64,000 bases of DNA, from the NCBI RefSeq assembly GCF_013388355.1, contig NZ_CP058246.1:1674001-1738000 (forward strand). The letters are read 5' to 3'. The position numbers and the translations under genes are program-made. Every line of letters begins with the position of its first letter. Within the stretch, counting starts at the first letter, position 1. This document shows, piece by piece, positions 35,271-42,275 of the stretch. Below the pieces are notes generated by a model that saw nothing but the letters and a program-made list of their open reading frames with translations, ran no database searches and was not told the DNA's origin. This stretch comes from Flavobacterium sp. LPB0248. GTDB lineage: Bacteria; Bacteroidota; Bacteroidia; Flavobacteriales; Flavobacteriaceae.

Positions 35271-36179
35271 TTATAGCTTTTCTGCAACTCTTAATTTGGC
35301 ACTTCTTGCTCTATTATTAATCTTGATCTCTTCATCATCTGGAACAATCAATTTCCCTATTGTTTTGTATGGAACTGAAAAATTTCCGTAAAAATCTCTT
35401 TCTGGCTCACCTTCAAACATTCCGTTTTTAATGAACCTTTTCACCAAACGATCTTCTAAAGAATGATATGAGATTACAGAAAACCTTCCTCCTGGTTTTA
35501 AAATCTCCAATGATTGCTCAATAAATTCTTTTAGAACATCCATTTCCTGATTTACCTCGATTCTGATTGCCTGATAAATCTGAGCCAAAACTTTGTTTCG
35601 AACTTTCTCCGGCAAAAACTTTTTCAGAACTTCTTTCAATTCTTCAGTTGTTTTGATTGGGTAATCTTTTCTAGCCTCAACAATTGTTCTTGCCAAAACT
35701 GGTGCGTTTTTCAACTCCCCATAATCAAAAAAAACACGACGTAAATCCTGTTCTTCATATTCGTTAACCACTCGATAAGCATTTAAATCATTTCTTTGAC
35801 TCATCCGCATATCTAGCTCGGCATCAAATCTTGTTGAGAAACCTCTTTCAGGAACATCAAACTGATGTGACGAAACTCCCAAATCTGCCAAGATTCCATC
35901 AACCGACTTTACTCCGTGAAAACGTAAAAATCTTTTTATGAACCTAAAATTCTCATTTATCAGGGTAAACCTTTCGTCTGGCAATGCATTGGCAAGCGCA
36001 TCTTCGTCTTGATCAAATGCAAACAGCCTTCCGTTTGGCCCTAATCTTTTTAAAATCTCTTTTGAATGACCACCGCCTCCAAACGTAACATCTACATACA
36101 CACCATCAGGTTTAATATTTAAACCATCTACTGTTGGATGAAGCAAAACCGGATTATGATATTCCATCTTCGTCGTCAT
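35271..36179 (-). CDS. rsmH: 16S rRNA (cytosine1402-N4)-methyltransferase RsmH
   Basis: SAM-dependent enzyme that methylates C1402 in the ribosomal decoding site. Motifs: MEYHNPVLLHPTVDGLNIKPDGVYVDVTFGGGGHSKEIL (SAM-binding VDVTFGGGGHS near 30), FDQDEDAL, GILADLGVSSHQFDVPERGFS and the end part GGRFSVISYHSLEDRLVKRF. Length 302 is typical. The first ATG overlaps the end of mraZ by 26 bp; a second ATG four codons later (36167) is also possible. Confidence 0.96.
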   Translation of the reverse strand: MTTKMEYHNPVLLHPTVDGLNIKPDGVYVDVTFGGGGHSKEILKRLGPNGRLFAFDQDEDALANALPDERFTLINENFRFIKRFLRFHGVKSVDGILADLGVSSHQFDVPERGFSTRFDAELDMRMSQRNDLNAYRVVNEYEEQDLRRVFFDYGELKNAPVLARTIVEARKDYPIKTTEELKEVLKKFLPEKVRNKVLAQIYQAIRIEVNQEMDVLKEFIEQSLEILKPGGRFSVISYHSLEDRLVKRFIKNGMFEGEPERDFYGNFSVPYKTIGKLIVPDDEEIKINNRARSAKLRVAEKL

Positions 36180-36627
36180 TAATATTTCCCATTACTTCTT
36201 CGGCTAAATCTGCAAAATCCATATCTTCGCCGCTAATTGATTTCTCGTATAAATCTTTGTCCCAAATCTCAACAATATTAACCGCAGATGAAAAAACGAC
36301 ATCTTTAGAAATACTTGCAAACGTTACCAAATCTTTTGGAACAAGCAATCTTCCTAATGCATCAACCTCAACTACTTTAACACCAGCAGTAAACCTTCTA
36401 ATGAAATCGTTGTTCTTTTTTACAAAGCGATTAAGCTTGTTGATTTTTTTCATCATCGCATCCCATTCTACCATAGGATACAACTCTAAACACGGCTGAA
36501 AAACAGAACGCTTCAAAACGAATCCGTCTTGAAGAGAAGCCGTCAACTGCTTTTTTAAAGGCGCAGGCATCATTAGCCTTCCTTTAGCATCGACTTTACA
36601 TTCATATGTTCCAACAATTGTGTTCAA
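36154..36627 (-). CDS. mraZ: MraZ, transcriptional regulator of the dcw cluster
   Basis: A 157-residue protein with two SpoVT-AbrB-type halves (GTYECKVDAKGRLMMPAPLKKQL and TAGVKVVEVDALGRLLVPKDLVTFA), each with the DxxGRxxxP signature. MraZ binds repeated boxes in front of its own operon and represses it. The start is a TTG at 36627 (MNTIVGTYECK); no ATG is available nearby without losing conserved residues. It is the first gene of the minus-strand dcw cluster. The box array at 36671-36728 supports autoregulation. Confidence 0.95.
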   Translation of the reverse strand: MNTIVGTYECKVDAKGRLMMPAPLKKQLTASLQDGFVLKRSVFQPCLELYPMVEWDAMMKKINKLNRFVKKNNDFIRRFTAGVKVVEVDALGRLLVPKDLVTFASISKDVVFSSAVNIVEIWDKDLYEKSISGEDMDFADLAEEVMGNINDDEDGIS

Positions 36628-36652
36628 AAAAACTAGTTAACATGTTATACAG

Positions 36653-36660
36653 CAAAAATA
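36653..36660 (-). promoter_or_regulatory. Candidate -7 box (TATTTTTG) of the dcw promoter
   Basis: Exact TAnnTTTG match on the minus strand, 25 bp upstream of the mraZ TTG start. The MraZ-like boxes begin about 10 bp further upstream and would cover the -33 region. Confidence 0.6.
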
Positions 36661-36670
36661 TAAAAAATAT

Positions 36671-36728
36671 TACCACATTTTACCACTTTATACCACTTTG
36701 TTAATAAGTTTAACCACTTTACTACCAC
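36671..36728 (-). promoter_or_regulatory. Array of five MraZ-type GTGG boxes
   Basis: On the minus strand this reads as five GTGG-containing boxes. The three nearest the promoter are AAAGTGGTAT, AAAGTGGTAA and AATGTGGTAA in perfect 10-bp tandem (CCAC on the plus strand at 36673, 36683, 36693). Two more lie upstream (CCAC at 36714 and 36725). Direct GTGG repeats about one helical turn apart are the known binding mode of MraZ. The array overlaps the expected -33 region, fitting repression. Confidence 0.8.
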
Positions 36729-36969
36729 ATTCCATAATCCACAATCAATCAATACTTTAACTATTAATTAACAGATCCTTAAATACATTATTTATTCAAA
36801 AAAATAATGCGCTAATTTTCTTAAAAAATTGATTATAATGCACCTTTCTTAACATTTGCATATTTTAACAAATACTAGTTTAATTACTGATTTTTAATCA
36901 TTTATAAATTCTACTCAAATTATCTAGTTAAAAAATGACATCAAAAATTCATTTTTGTTGAATTAACCC

Positions 36970-36977
36970 TATATTTG
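36970..36977 (+). promoter_or_regulatory. Candidate -7 box (TATATTTG) for the hydrolase gene
   Basis: Exact TAnnTTTG match 27 bp upstream of the ATG at 37005. It drives transcription away from the dcw cluster. Confidence 0.6.
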
Positions 36978-37004
36978 TCGAAATTGAAATTGGCATTAGA
37001 TTAG

Positions 37005-37769
37005 ATGGACAAACACTATAAAAAAGAAGGCAAATACAGCTATTTTGAAGCTGGAGAAGGAACTCCGATCGTTATTCTGCATGGATTAATGGGAGGTCTA
37101 AGTAACTTTGATGGTGTAGCACAATATTTCCCAAACAAAGGATATAAAGTTGTTATCCCAGATTTGCCAATATACACCCAAAGCATTTTAAAAACGAACG
37201 TAAAAAGTTTTGCGAAATACGTAAAAGACTTTATCACTTTTAAAGGTTTTGACAAAGTAATTCTTTTAGGAAATTCTCTTGGAGGACATATCGCTTTGTA
37301 CCATACAAAACTTTATCCTGAAAAAGTTGCCGGACTTGTAATTACCGGAAGTTCTGGACTTTACGAAAGCGCAATGGGAGACAGTTACCCAAGAAGAGGC
37401 GATTACGAGTACATTAAAAAGAAAGCCGAAGATGTATTTTACGACCCGAAAATAGCAACTCCCGAATTGATTGATGAAGTATACGCTACGGCAAATGACC
37501 GAATCAAATTAATCAAAACCTTAACTATTGCAAAGAGCGCAATTCGTCACAATATGGCTAAAGATTTGCCAAAAATGACTGTTGAAACTTGCATTATTTG
37601 GGGTAAAAATGACTCTGTAACACCTCCAAATGTAGCAGAAGAGTTCCATAAATTACTACCTAATTCTGATTTGTACTGGATTGACAAATGCGGACACGCT
37701 GCAATGATGGAACACCCTCAAGAATTTAACGAAGTTCTTGAAAAATGGCTTACTGAAAAGAATTTATAG
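37005..37769 (+). CDS. Alpha/beta-fold hydrolase
   Basis: A 254-residue cytosolic hydrolase with the complete catalytic triad: nucleophile Ser91 in GNSLGGH, Asp203 in WGKNDSVTPP and His231 in CGHAAMMEHP. The oxyanion-hole HGLMGG motif lies at 26-31. It is an ester- or C-C-bond-hydrolase-like protein of the Abhydrolase_1 type; the natural substrate cannot be inferred. It is divergent from mraZ and 42 bp upstream of engB, so it probably shares a transcript with it. Confidence 0.85.
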   Translation: MDKHYKKEGKYSYFEAGEGTPIVILHGLMGGLSNFDGVAQYFPNKGYKVVIPDLPIYTQSILKTNVKSFAKYVKDFITFKGFDKVILLGNSLGGHIALYHTKLYPEKVAGLVITGSSGLYESAMGDSYPRRGDYEYIKKKAEDVFYDPKIATPELIDEVYATANDRIKLIKTLTIAKSAIRHNMAKDLPKMTVETCIIWGKNDSVTPPNVAEEFHKLLPNSDLYWIDKCGHAAMMEHPQEFNEVLEKWLTEKNL

Positions 37770-37811
37770 CCGTTAAAATTTATTTTTTAGGAGGTTTTAA
37801 AACGAAGGAAT

Positions 37812-38432
37812 ATGAAAATTAACACCGCCGAATTTATTGTCAGCAATTCTGACGCATCAAAATGTCCAAAGGATTTTTTGCCCGAATATGCCTTTATAGG
37901 AAGATCAAACGTAGGTAAGTCATCATTAATCAATATGCTTACCAACAATAAAAACTTAGCCAAAACATCTGGAAAACCGGGAAAAACACAATTAATTAAT
38001 CACTTTAAAATCAATAACAATTGGTTTTTGGTCGATTTACCTGGTTACGGATACGCTAAAGTTTCAAAGAAAACGAAATCAACTTTTCAGAAGTTCATCA
38101 CCGATTATTTCGAAACTAGAGAGCAGCTTGTCTGCGCCTTTGTTTTGATTGATATTCGCCACGAAGCGCAAAATATCGACATCGAATTTATGTCTTATAT
38201 GGGCGAAAGTGAAATTCCGTTCTGCATTATTTTTACTAAAGCAGATAAAATAAGTAAAACGAAAATAGATTCGCATATTGCTGCTTACAAAAAACAGATG
38301 TTTGCCAACAACTGGGCTGAAATGCCACAGTATTTTGTTACCTCATCTACTGAATCTATCGGAAAAGAAGAACTTTTGTCTTATATCGATCAAGTAAATC
38401 AAGAAGTTTTTAAAAACAACTCGGAATTTTAA
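37812..38432 (+). CDS. engB: Ribosome-biogenesis GTPase EngB (YihA/YsxC)
   Basis: Essential small GTPase that helps assemble the large ribosomal subunit. G motifs are intact: G1 GRSNVGKSSLIN (about 28-39), G2 in GKPGKTQLINHF, G3 DLPGYGYAK (about 75-83) and G4 TKAD near 150, with the G5-like TSSTES near 180. The length of 206 is typical. An AGGAGG-like sequence just upstream (aggaggttttaaaacgaagga) is unusual for this genome, which rarely shows Shine-Dalgarno motifs, although its distance to the ATG (about 20 bp) is long. Confidence 0.95.
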   Translation: MKINTAEFIVSNSDASKCPKDFLPEYAFIGRSNVGKSSLINMLTNNKNLAKTSGKPGKTQLINHFKINNNWFLVDLPGYGYAKVSKKTKSTFQKFITDYFETREQLVCAFVLIDIRHEAQNIDIEFMSYMGESEIPFCIIFTKADKISKTKIDSHIAAYKKQMFANNWAEMPQYFVTSSTESIGKEELLSYIDQVNQEVFKNNSEF

Positions 38433-38468
38433 AGTTTAAATTCCAGCTTTAAAAATACACAACGGCTT

Positions 38469-38512
38469 AAATCCCAAATTCCAATTTCAAACTTGGAATT
38501 TGGGATTTTTTA
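38469..38512. terminator. Bidirectional hairpin of the TTCCAA/TTGGAA repeat type
   Basis: Perfect 16-bp arms (38469-38484 and 38493-38508, AAATCCCAAATTCCAA) with an 8-nt loop and a T run. It sits between convergent engB and the next gene. A similar hairpin lies at 39204-39249 and a fragment near 31390. Confidence 0.8.
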
Positions 38513-39166
38513 TTGAAGCTTTCTTTTTGTTGTTCTTCTAAAGTTTAAAGCTTTCCATTCTTTATATATCAAAAATTGATACAGAATATAAAAAAGTGAA
38601 TTGAAGAACCAGAAATCAAGCACAAATGGTTCTGTAAAAAATACCGAATCACTATTTCCAGATAGAAAAATACTGGCACTGCTTGTTACATAAATAATGA
38701 GTCCGTTACAGAAATAGAAATAATTATGCTTATCTTTTTTAAAATTCGAAACAATAAAATAAATTGCATAAAACAAAAGCGGAATTGATGTTATGGCAAT
38801 TTCTATCAAATTAAACTCCCAATAAAGCGAAGGTTCATTATAATATTGATACCCTAAAAAAAACATCACTGAAACAAACACGATTACCATTATCTGCTTC
38901 AACACTTTACTTGAAAAACTTTTATAAAAAAAGAGATTAAGCGTGATAAACTGGAAAATAAAATAATAGTGCGAAAGGAAGAAATTAGAATTAGGATAAA
39001 GAAATCCGATAATGTTGCAAAATAATTCTACACCAAACAGCAGCACCAAATAAGCTGTTATAATACGATACAATACATCTCTGTTCTTGCAGGTCACATA
39101 AAAGCGTATCGCATTGGCTAGCAAAAAAAACAAACCGATAAGACTTACAAGAAAAGCAAACAGCAT
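38510..39166 (-). CDS. Hypothetical seven-helix-like membrane protein
   Basis: A 218-residue membrane protein from ATG 39166 (MLFAFLVSLIGLFFLLANAIRFY); a longer form would start at TTG. Roughly six or seven hydrophobic segments are visible, rich in Phe, Tyr and Leu, with short polar loops (TCKNRDVLYR, SNFKKDKHNY) and a basic C-terminal end (FRRTTKRKLQ). No family recognised. It is bracketed on both sides by related TTGGAATTTGGGATTT hairpins, so it may have its own transcript, and could have been moved as a unit. Confidence 0.6.
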   Translation of the reverse strand: MLFAFLVSLIGLFFLLANAIRFYVTCKNRDVLYRIITAYLVLLFGVELFCNIIGFLYPNSNFFLSHYYFIFQFITLNLFFYKSFSSKVLKQIMVIVFVSVMFFLGYQYYNEPSLYWEFNLIEIAITSIPLLFYAIYFIVSNFKKDKHNYFYFCNGLIIYVTSSASIFLSGNSDSVFFTEPFVLDFWFFNSLFYILYQFLIYKEWKALNFRRTTKRKLQ

Positions 39167-39203
39167 ATAATTTGATTTATCTAGACAATTTACAATAAAA
39201 AAC

Positions 39204-39249
39204 AAAAAATCCCAAAACCAATCTTTGAAATTGGAATTTGGGATTTTTT
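39204..39249. terminator. Imperfect hairpin, terminator of the gldBC unit
   Basis: AAAAAATCCCAAAACCAA (39204-39221) pairs with TTGGAATTTGGGATTTTTT (39231-39249) with one mismatch or bulge. It lies just past the gldC stop on the minus strand. Confidence 0.7.
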
Positions 39250-39262
39250 TATATTGGATTTT

Positions 39263-39598
39263 CTATTGCTTTGTAAGCTCCAGTTTTTCTGCAAAGTAGT
39301 CGCAGAAGTCTTTCATGGTATCAGACATTTTTTCGTCATCTGTTGCACGTTTAAAAGTGTCCGACATAGCGACTAAAGTCTGGTGGAAGAAAATTTTCAT
39401 TTCGTCTACTGGCATGTCTTTTGTCCACAAATCTATACGCATGGTTTCTTTTGCTTTACTGTCCCAAATTGACAGCATTATTGCTTTTGCTTCCTCTGCT
39501 CGAACTCCACCGTCTTGCGCACTCCATGTTAGTTTTTCAGGAACACGGTTTTCGTCCAATTCTATATTAAATTTAATCTCTGAGTTTATATTTGCCAT
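39263..39598 (-). CDS. gldC: Gliding motility protein GldC
   Basis: A 111-residue soluble protein with the GldC pattern (MANINSEIKFNIELDENRVPEKLTWSAQDGGV, EEAKAIMLSIWDSKAKETMRIDLWTKDMPVDEMKIFFHQTLVAMSDTF). In Flavobacterium johnsoniae GldC is an accessory factor of gliding that is not strictly essential, and it accompanies GldB. The ATG overlaps the gldB stop by one base (TAATG), so translation is coupled. Presence of gldBC supports the family assignment of the organism. Confidence 0.93.
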   Translation of the reverse strand: MANINSEIKFNIELDENRVPEKLTWSAQDGGVRAEEAKAIMLSIWDSKAKETMRIDLWTKDMPVDEMKIFFHQTLVAMSDTFKRATDDEKMSDTMKDFCDYFAEKLELTKQ

Positions 39599-40554
39599 TA
39601 TTTCTTAGGTTTATATTTTGATTTTTCGAAGATTTCTTTTGGCTCAAGCTTAAACAATTCAGCCAAAGAAACATCACTATTATTTTTCATATAAGAACGT
39701 ACCATCTGCCAGCCAATCCAAGCTCCCACTCGCCCTGGAGAATCGTTATCTATTTCTAAAAAGAATTTAGAAAAAGGTGCTGGAGCTATAAATCGCGCTC
39801 TCAACTTTGGATCTTCACTATAAAGCATTTCATTTTCTATGAAATAACGCCACATATAGGCTTCGTTTTCTTCACACCATTTTATCTGCTCTGGAGTATA
39901 TCCCATTTTTTCTGCATCTGTATATTCAGGAATCAGCAAATCTTTTGCATAAAGCTGTTTCCCTTCAAAAACCATTTGTGCAACCAAACTCTTATCTATA
40001 GAATTTGGAATATTTCGATACGAAAAACTAGAAACTACGTCTGGCATAATTTGTCTTTCTTCAAAGTTCTCTTTTAAGTAATTTGGAAACTCATAAAATT
40101 TATGATTTTTTCCTAAATACAATTCTAAAGCTACAACCACAAGACTATCTGCATAAATTGATTTTGCATTATAATCCATTTCTCCTATAACCGTAATTAC
40201 TTTAGGAATTTTAGTTTTAGGAAAATAATATTTTACGTGCTGAAATAGCTCATTAAACTCTTTGCGAACGGGTTCAAAATTGCTGTATTTTTTCTGAACT
40301 TCCTCGTAAACTTCTCTCCAGATCGGATCATTCATTTTCTGAATCCAGACATTATCATCGTTGCCAGGAAAGAAAAACGGGTATTGTTTTTTTATTTTCG
40401 GAAGATCTTGCGGTTTAGTCTCAAAAAACACCTTATCAAATCTTTCCACTTTAATATCAACAGGAATTTCTTCTACTTCTTTTTCAACCTTACTTTTTTG
40501 ATTGCAAGACAAAAAAAACAGGCATAGAACCACTGCAAAGCGATATATTTTCAT
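39598..40554 (-). CDS. gldB: Gliding motility lipoprotein GldB
   Basis: Lipoprotein required for flavobacterial gliding and linked to type IX secretion. The 318-residue precursor has a lipoprotein signal (FAVVLCLFFLSCNQ, lipid-modified Cys18). The mature protein carries a VERFDKVFFETKPQDLPKIKKQYPFFFP segment and later YADSLVVVALELYLG and MPDVVSSFSYRNIP blocks. Acidic residues after the Cys do not form a clear surface-export signal, so it probably stays on the periplasmic side. A TATATTTG -7 box lies at 40617-40624. It is first in the gldBC unit, divergent from nadE. Confidence 0.93.
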   Translation of the reverse strand: MKIYRFAVVLCLFFLSCNQKSKVEKEVEEIPVDIKVERFDKVFFETKPQDLPKIKKQYPFFFPGNDDNVWIQKMNDPIWREVYEEVQKKYSNFEPVRKEFNELFQHVKYYFPKTKIPKVITVIGEMDYNAKSIYADSLVVVALELYLGKNHKFYEFPNYLKENFEERQIMPDVVSSFSYRNIPNSIDKSLVAQMVFEGKQLYAKDLLIPEYTDAEKMGYTPEQIKWCEENEAYMWRYFIENEMLYSEDPKLRARFIAPAPFSKFFLEIDNDSPGRVGAWIGWQMVRSYMKNNSDVSLAELFKLEPKEIFEKSKYKPKK

Positions 40555-40616
40555 TTTATTTTAATTAGATTTGTGTTATCAGAATTTTAAGCAGTTGCAT
40601 ACTCAAAATAATTCTG

Positions 40617-40624
40617 CAAATATA
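40617..40624 (-). promoter_or_regulatory. Candidate -7 box (TATATTTG) for gldBC
   Basis: Exact TAnnTTTG match on the minus strand, 62 bp upstream of the gldB ATG, in the intergenic space shared with nadE. Confidence 0.5.
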
Positions 40625-40653
40625 CATCCCTGTATCTTAAAACTTAAACTATT

Positions 40654-41460
40654 ATGGCTAAAAAAAGCACAATTCAGACAGAAAAAGTAAATACGCACAT
40701 TGTAGAGTGGTTAAAAAATTACGCTACTAATGCAAAAGTAAATGGTTTTGTAATTGGAATCTCTGGTGGTGTAGATTCTGCAGTAACTTCAACTTTATGC
40801 GCACAGACTGGACTGGACGTTTTATGTGTAGAAATGCCAATTCATCAGGCAGAAAGCCAAGTGACAAGAGGAAGAGAGCATATTGATCAGCTAAAAAAAC
40901 GTTTCCCAAATGTTTCTGATGTTAAGACCGATTTGACAGAAACTTTTGAATCGTTTAAAAGTGCTGTTCCTTCAACTGAGGATACAGCAAAAGTAAATTT
41001 AGCTTTAGCAAACACACGTGCGCGTATTAGAATGACTTCTTTATATTATTTAGCAGGAATTCATGGTTTACTTGTTGCAGGAACAGGAAACAAGGTTGAA
41101 GATTTTGGCGTAGGATTTTATACTAAATATGGAGATGGCGGCGTAGATTTAAGTCCGATTGCTGATTTAATGAAATCTGATGTATACGCTTTAGGAGAGT
41201 TTTTGCAAATTCCGCAATCCATTTTAACAGCTGCTCCTACTGATGGATTATTTGGAGACAATCGTACTGATGAGGACCAATTAGGCGCAAGTTATGACGA
41301 GTTAGAATGGGCGATGTTGGCCGCGGAGTCAGGAAAGACGGCATCTGACTTTGAAGGGAGAGAAAAATCTGTCTTTGAAATTTATAAACGATTAAACACC
41401 AGCAACAAGCATAAAATGGATCCAATTCCGGTTTGTTTAATACCAAAAACGTTAAAATAA
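40654..41460 (+). CDS. nadE: NH3-dependent NAD synthetase NadE
   Basis: Cytosolic enzyme that amidates deamido-NAD with ammonia and ATP in the last step of NAD synthesis. The PP-loop SGGVDSAVT is near residue 35, followed by ANTRARIRMTSLYYLAG and AGTGNKVEDFGVGFYTKYGDGGVDLSPIADLMKSDVY (a strongly conserved block), and a C-terminal KHKMDPIPVC. At 268 residues it lacks the glutaminase domain, so free ammonia is the donor. It is divergent from gldB, an arrangement known in Flavobacterium. Confidence 0.95.
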   Translation: MAKKSTIQTEKVNTHIVEWLKNYATNAKVNGFVIGISGGVDSAVTSTLCAQTGLDVLCVEMPIHQAESQVTRGREHIDQLKKRFPNVSDVKTDLTETFESFKSAVPSTEDTAKVNLALANTRARIRMTSLYYLAGIHGLLVAGTGNKVEDFGVGFYTKYGDGGVDLSPIADLMKSDVYALGEFLQIPQSILTAAPTDGLFGDNRTDEDQLGASYDELEWAMLAAESGKTASDFEGREKSVFEIYKRLNTSNKHKMDPIPVCLIPKTLK

Positions 41461-41552
41461 TACATTTTAACATTCTCTGCGAGTTATTACAGAATTTATT
41501 TATTAATTTTACCGTTCCAAAAACATGAACAATTCTAAAAAAGGTAAAAATT

Positions 41553-42182
41553 ATGATTAAAGTATGTCTAGCAGACAATCATCCTGTGACGCACTTTGGC
41601 GTTAAGTCTTATTTTAAAGACCACGATCAAATTTCAATTGTTGCCAACGTAGGCAATTTTTCAATGGTTAGAGATATCCTTCAAACTAAGGAAATCGATA
41701 TTCTAATCTTAGACTTAGAGTTAGAAGGTCTTTCTAGTATCTTCGAAATCAAATCAATCCTGAAAAATTTCCCAAAAACAAAAATTGTTATTTTCAGTGA
41801 TCTTGCTGAGCAAATGTACGCTCCAAACGCAATTAAAGCAGGAGTTTCTGGGTATGTACACAAAACAGAAAAACTTGAAACATTAGGTCATTCTATTATT
41901 AAAGTACACGAAGGAAAAATCATCATCAACGAAACAGTACGTAAAAACATGGCACTTATTGCTAAACAAAGCAAAAGTGAGCGTTTGTACAGAAAACTTT
42001 CTAACCGCGAAATCGAGGTTTTACGCTACTTAAGTGATGGTAAGAAAAACAATGAAATCTCTAAAATCTTAAATCTGAACGAAAAAACGATCAGTACCTA
42101 CAAACTGAGATTATTAACTAAATTGAATGTTACTAATTTAGTTGACTTAGTAAACAAAGCGAAGACTTTAGAAATTATTTAA
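41553..42182 (+). CDS. NarL/FixJ-type response regulator
   Basis: A 209-residue two-domain regulator: a receiver (about 1-120) with Asp8, phosphoacceptor Asp54 (ILILDLELEG), Ser in VIFSDL and Lys in YVHKTE; then a LuxR-type helix-turn-helix at about 142-205 (LSNREIEVLRYLSDGKKNNEISKILNLNEKTISTYKLRLLTKLNVTN). No histidine kinase is adjacent, so it is an orphan whose partner must lie elsewhere. A hairpin at 42226-42271 separates it from convergent dnaG. Confidence 0.9.
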   Translation: MIKVCLADNHPVTHFGVKSYFKDHDQISIVANVGNFSMVRDILQTKEIDILILDLELEGLSSIFEIKSILKNFPKTKIVIFSDLAEQMYAPNAIKAGVSGYVHKTEKLETLGHSIIKVHEGKIIINETVRKNMALIAKQSKSERLYRKLSNREIEVLRYLSDGKKNNEISKILNLNEKTISTYKLRLLTKLNVTNLVDLVNKAKTLEII

Positions 42183-42225
42183 TTCAGATCGACTAACTTA
42201 AAAATTTAAGTAATCGAAAATTTAT

Positions 42226-42271
42226 AAAAACTCTATCTTTTTTGATTTATCAAATTAGATAGAGTTTTTCT
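42226..42271. terminator. Bidirectional hairpin terminator
   Basis: Perfect 13-bp arms AAAAACTCTATCT (42226-42238) and AGATAGAGTTTTT (42257-42269) lie between the convergent response regulator and dnaG. Confidence 0.85.
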
Positions 42272-42275
42272 CTTT

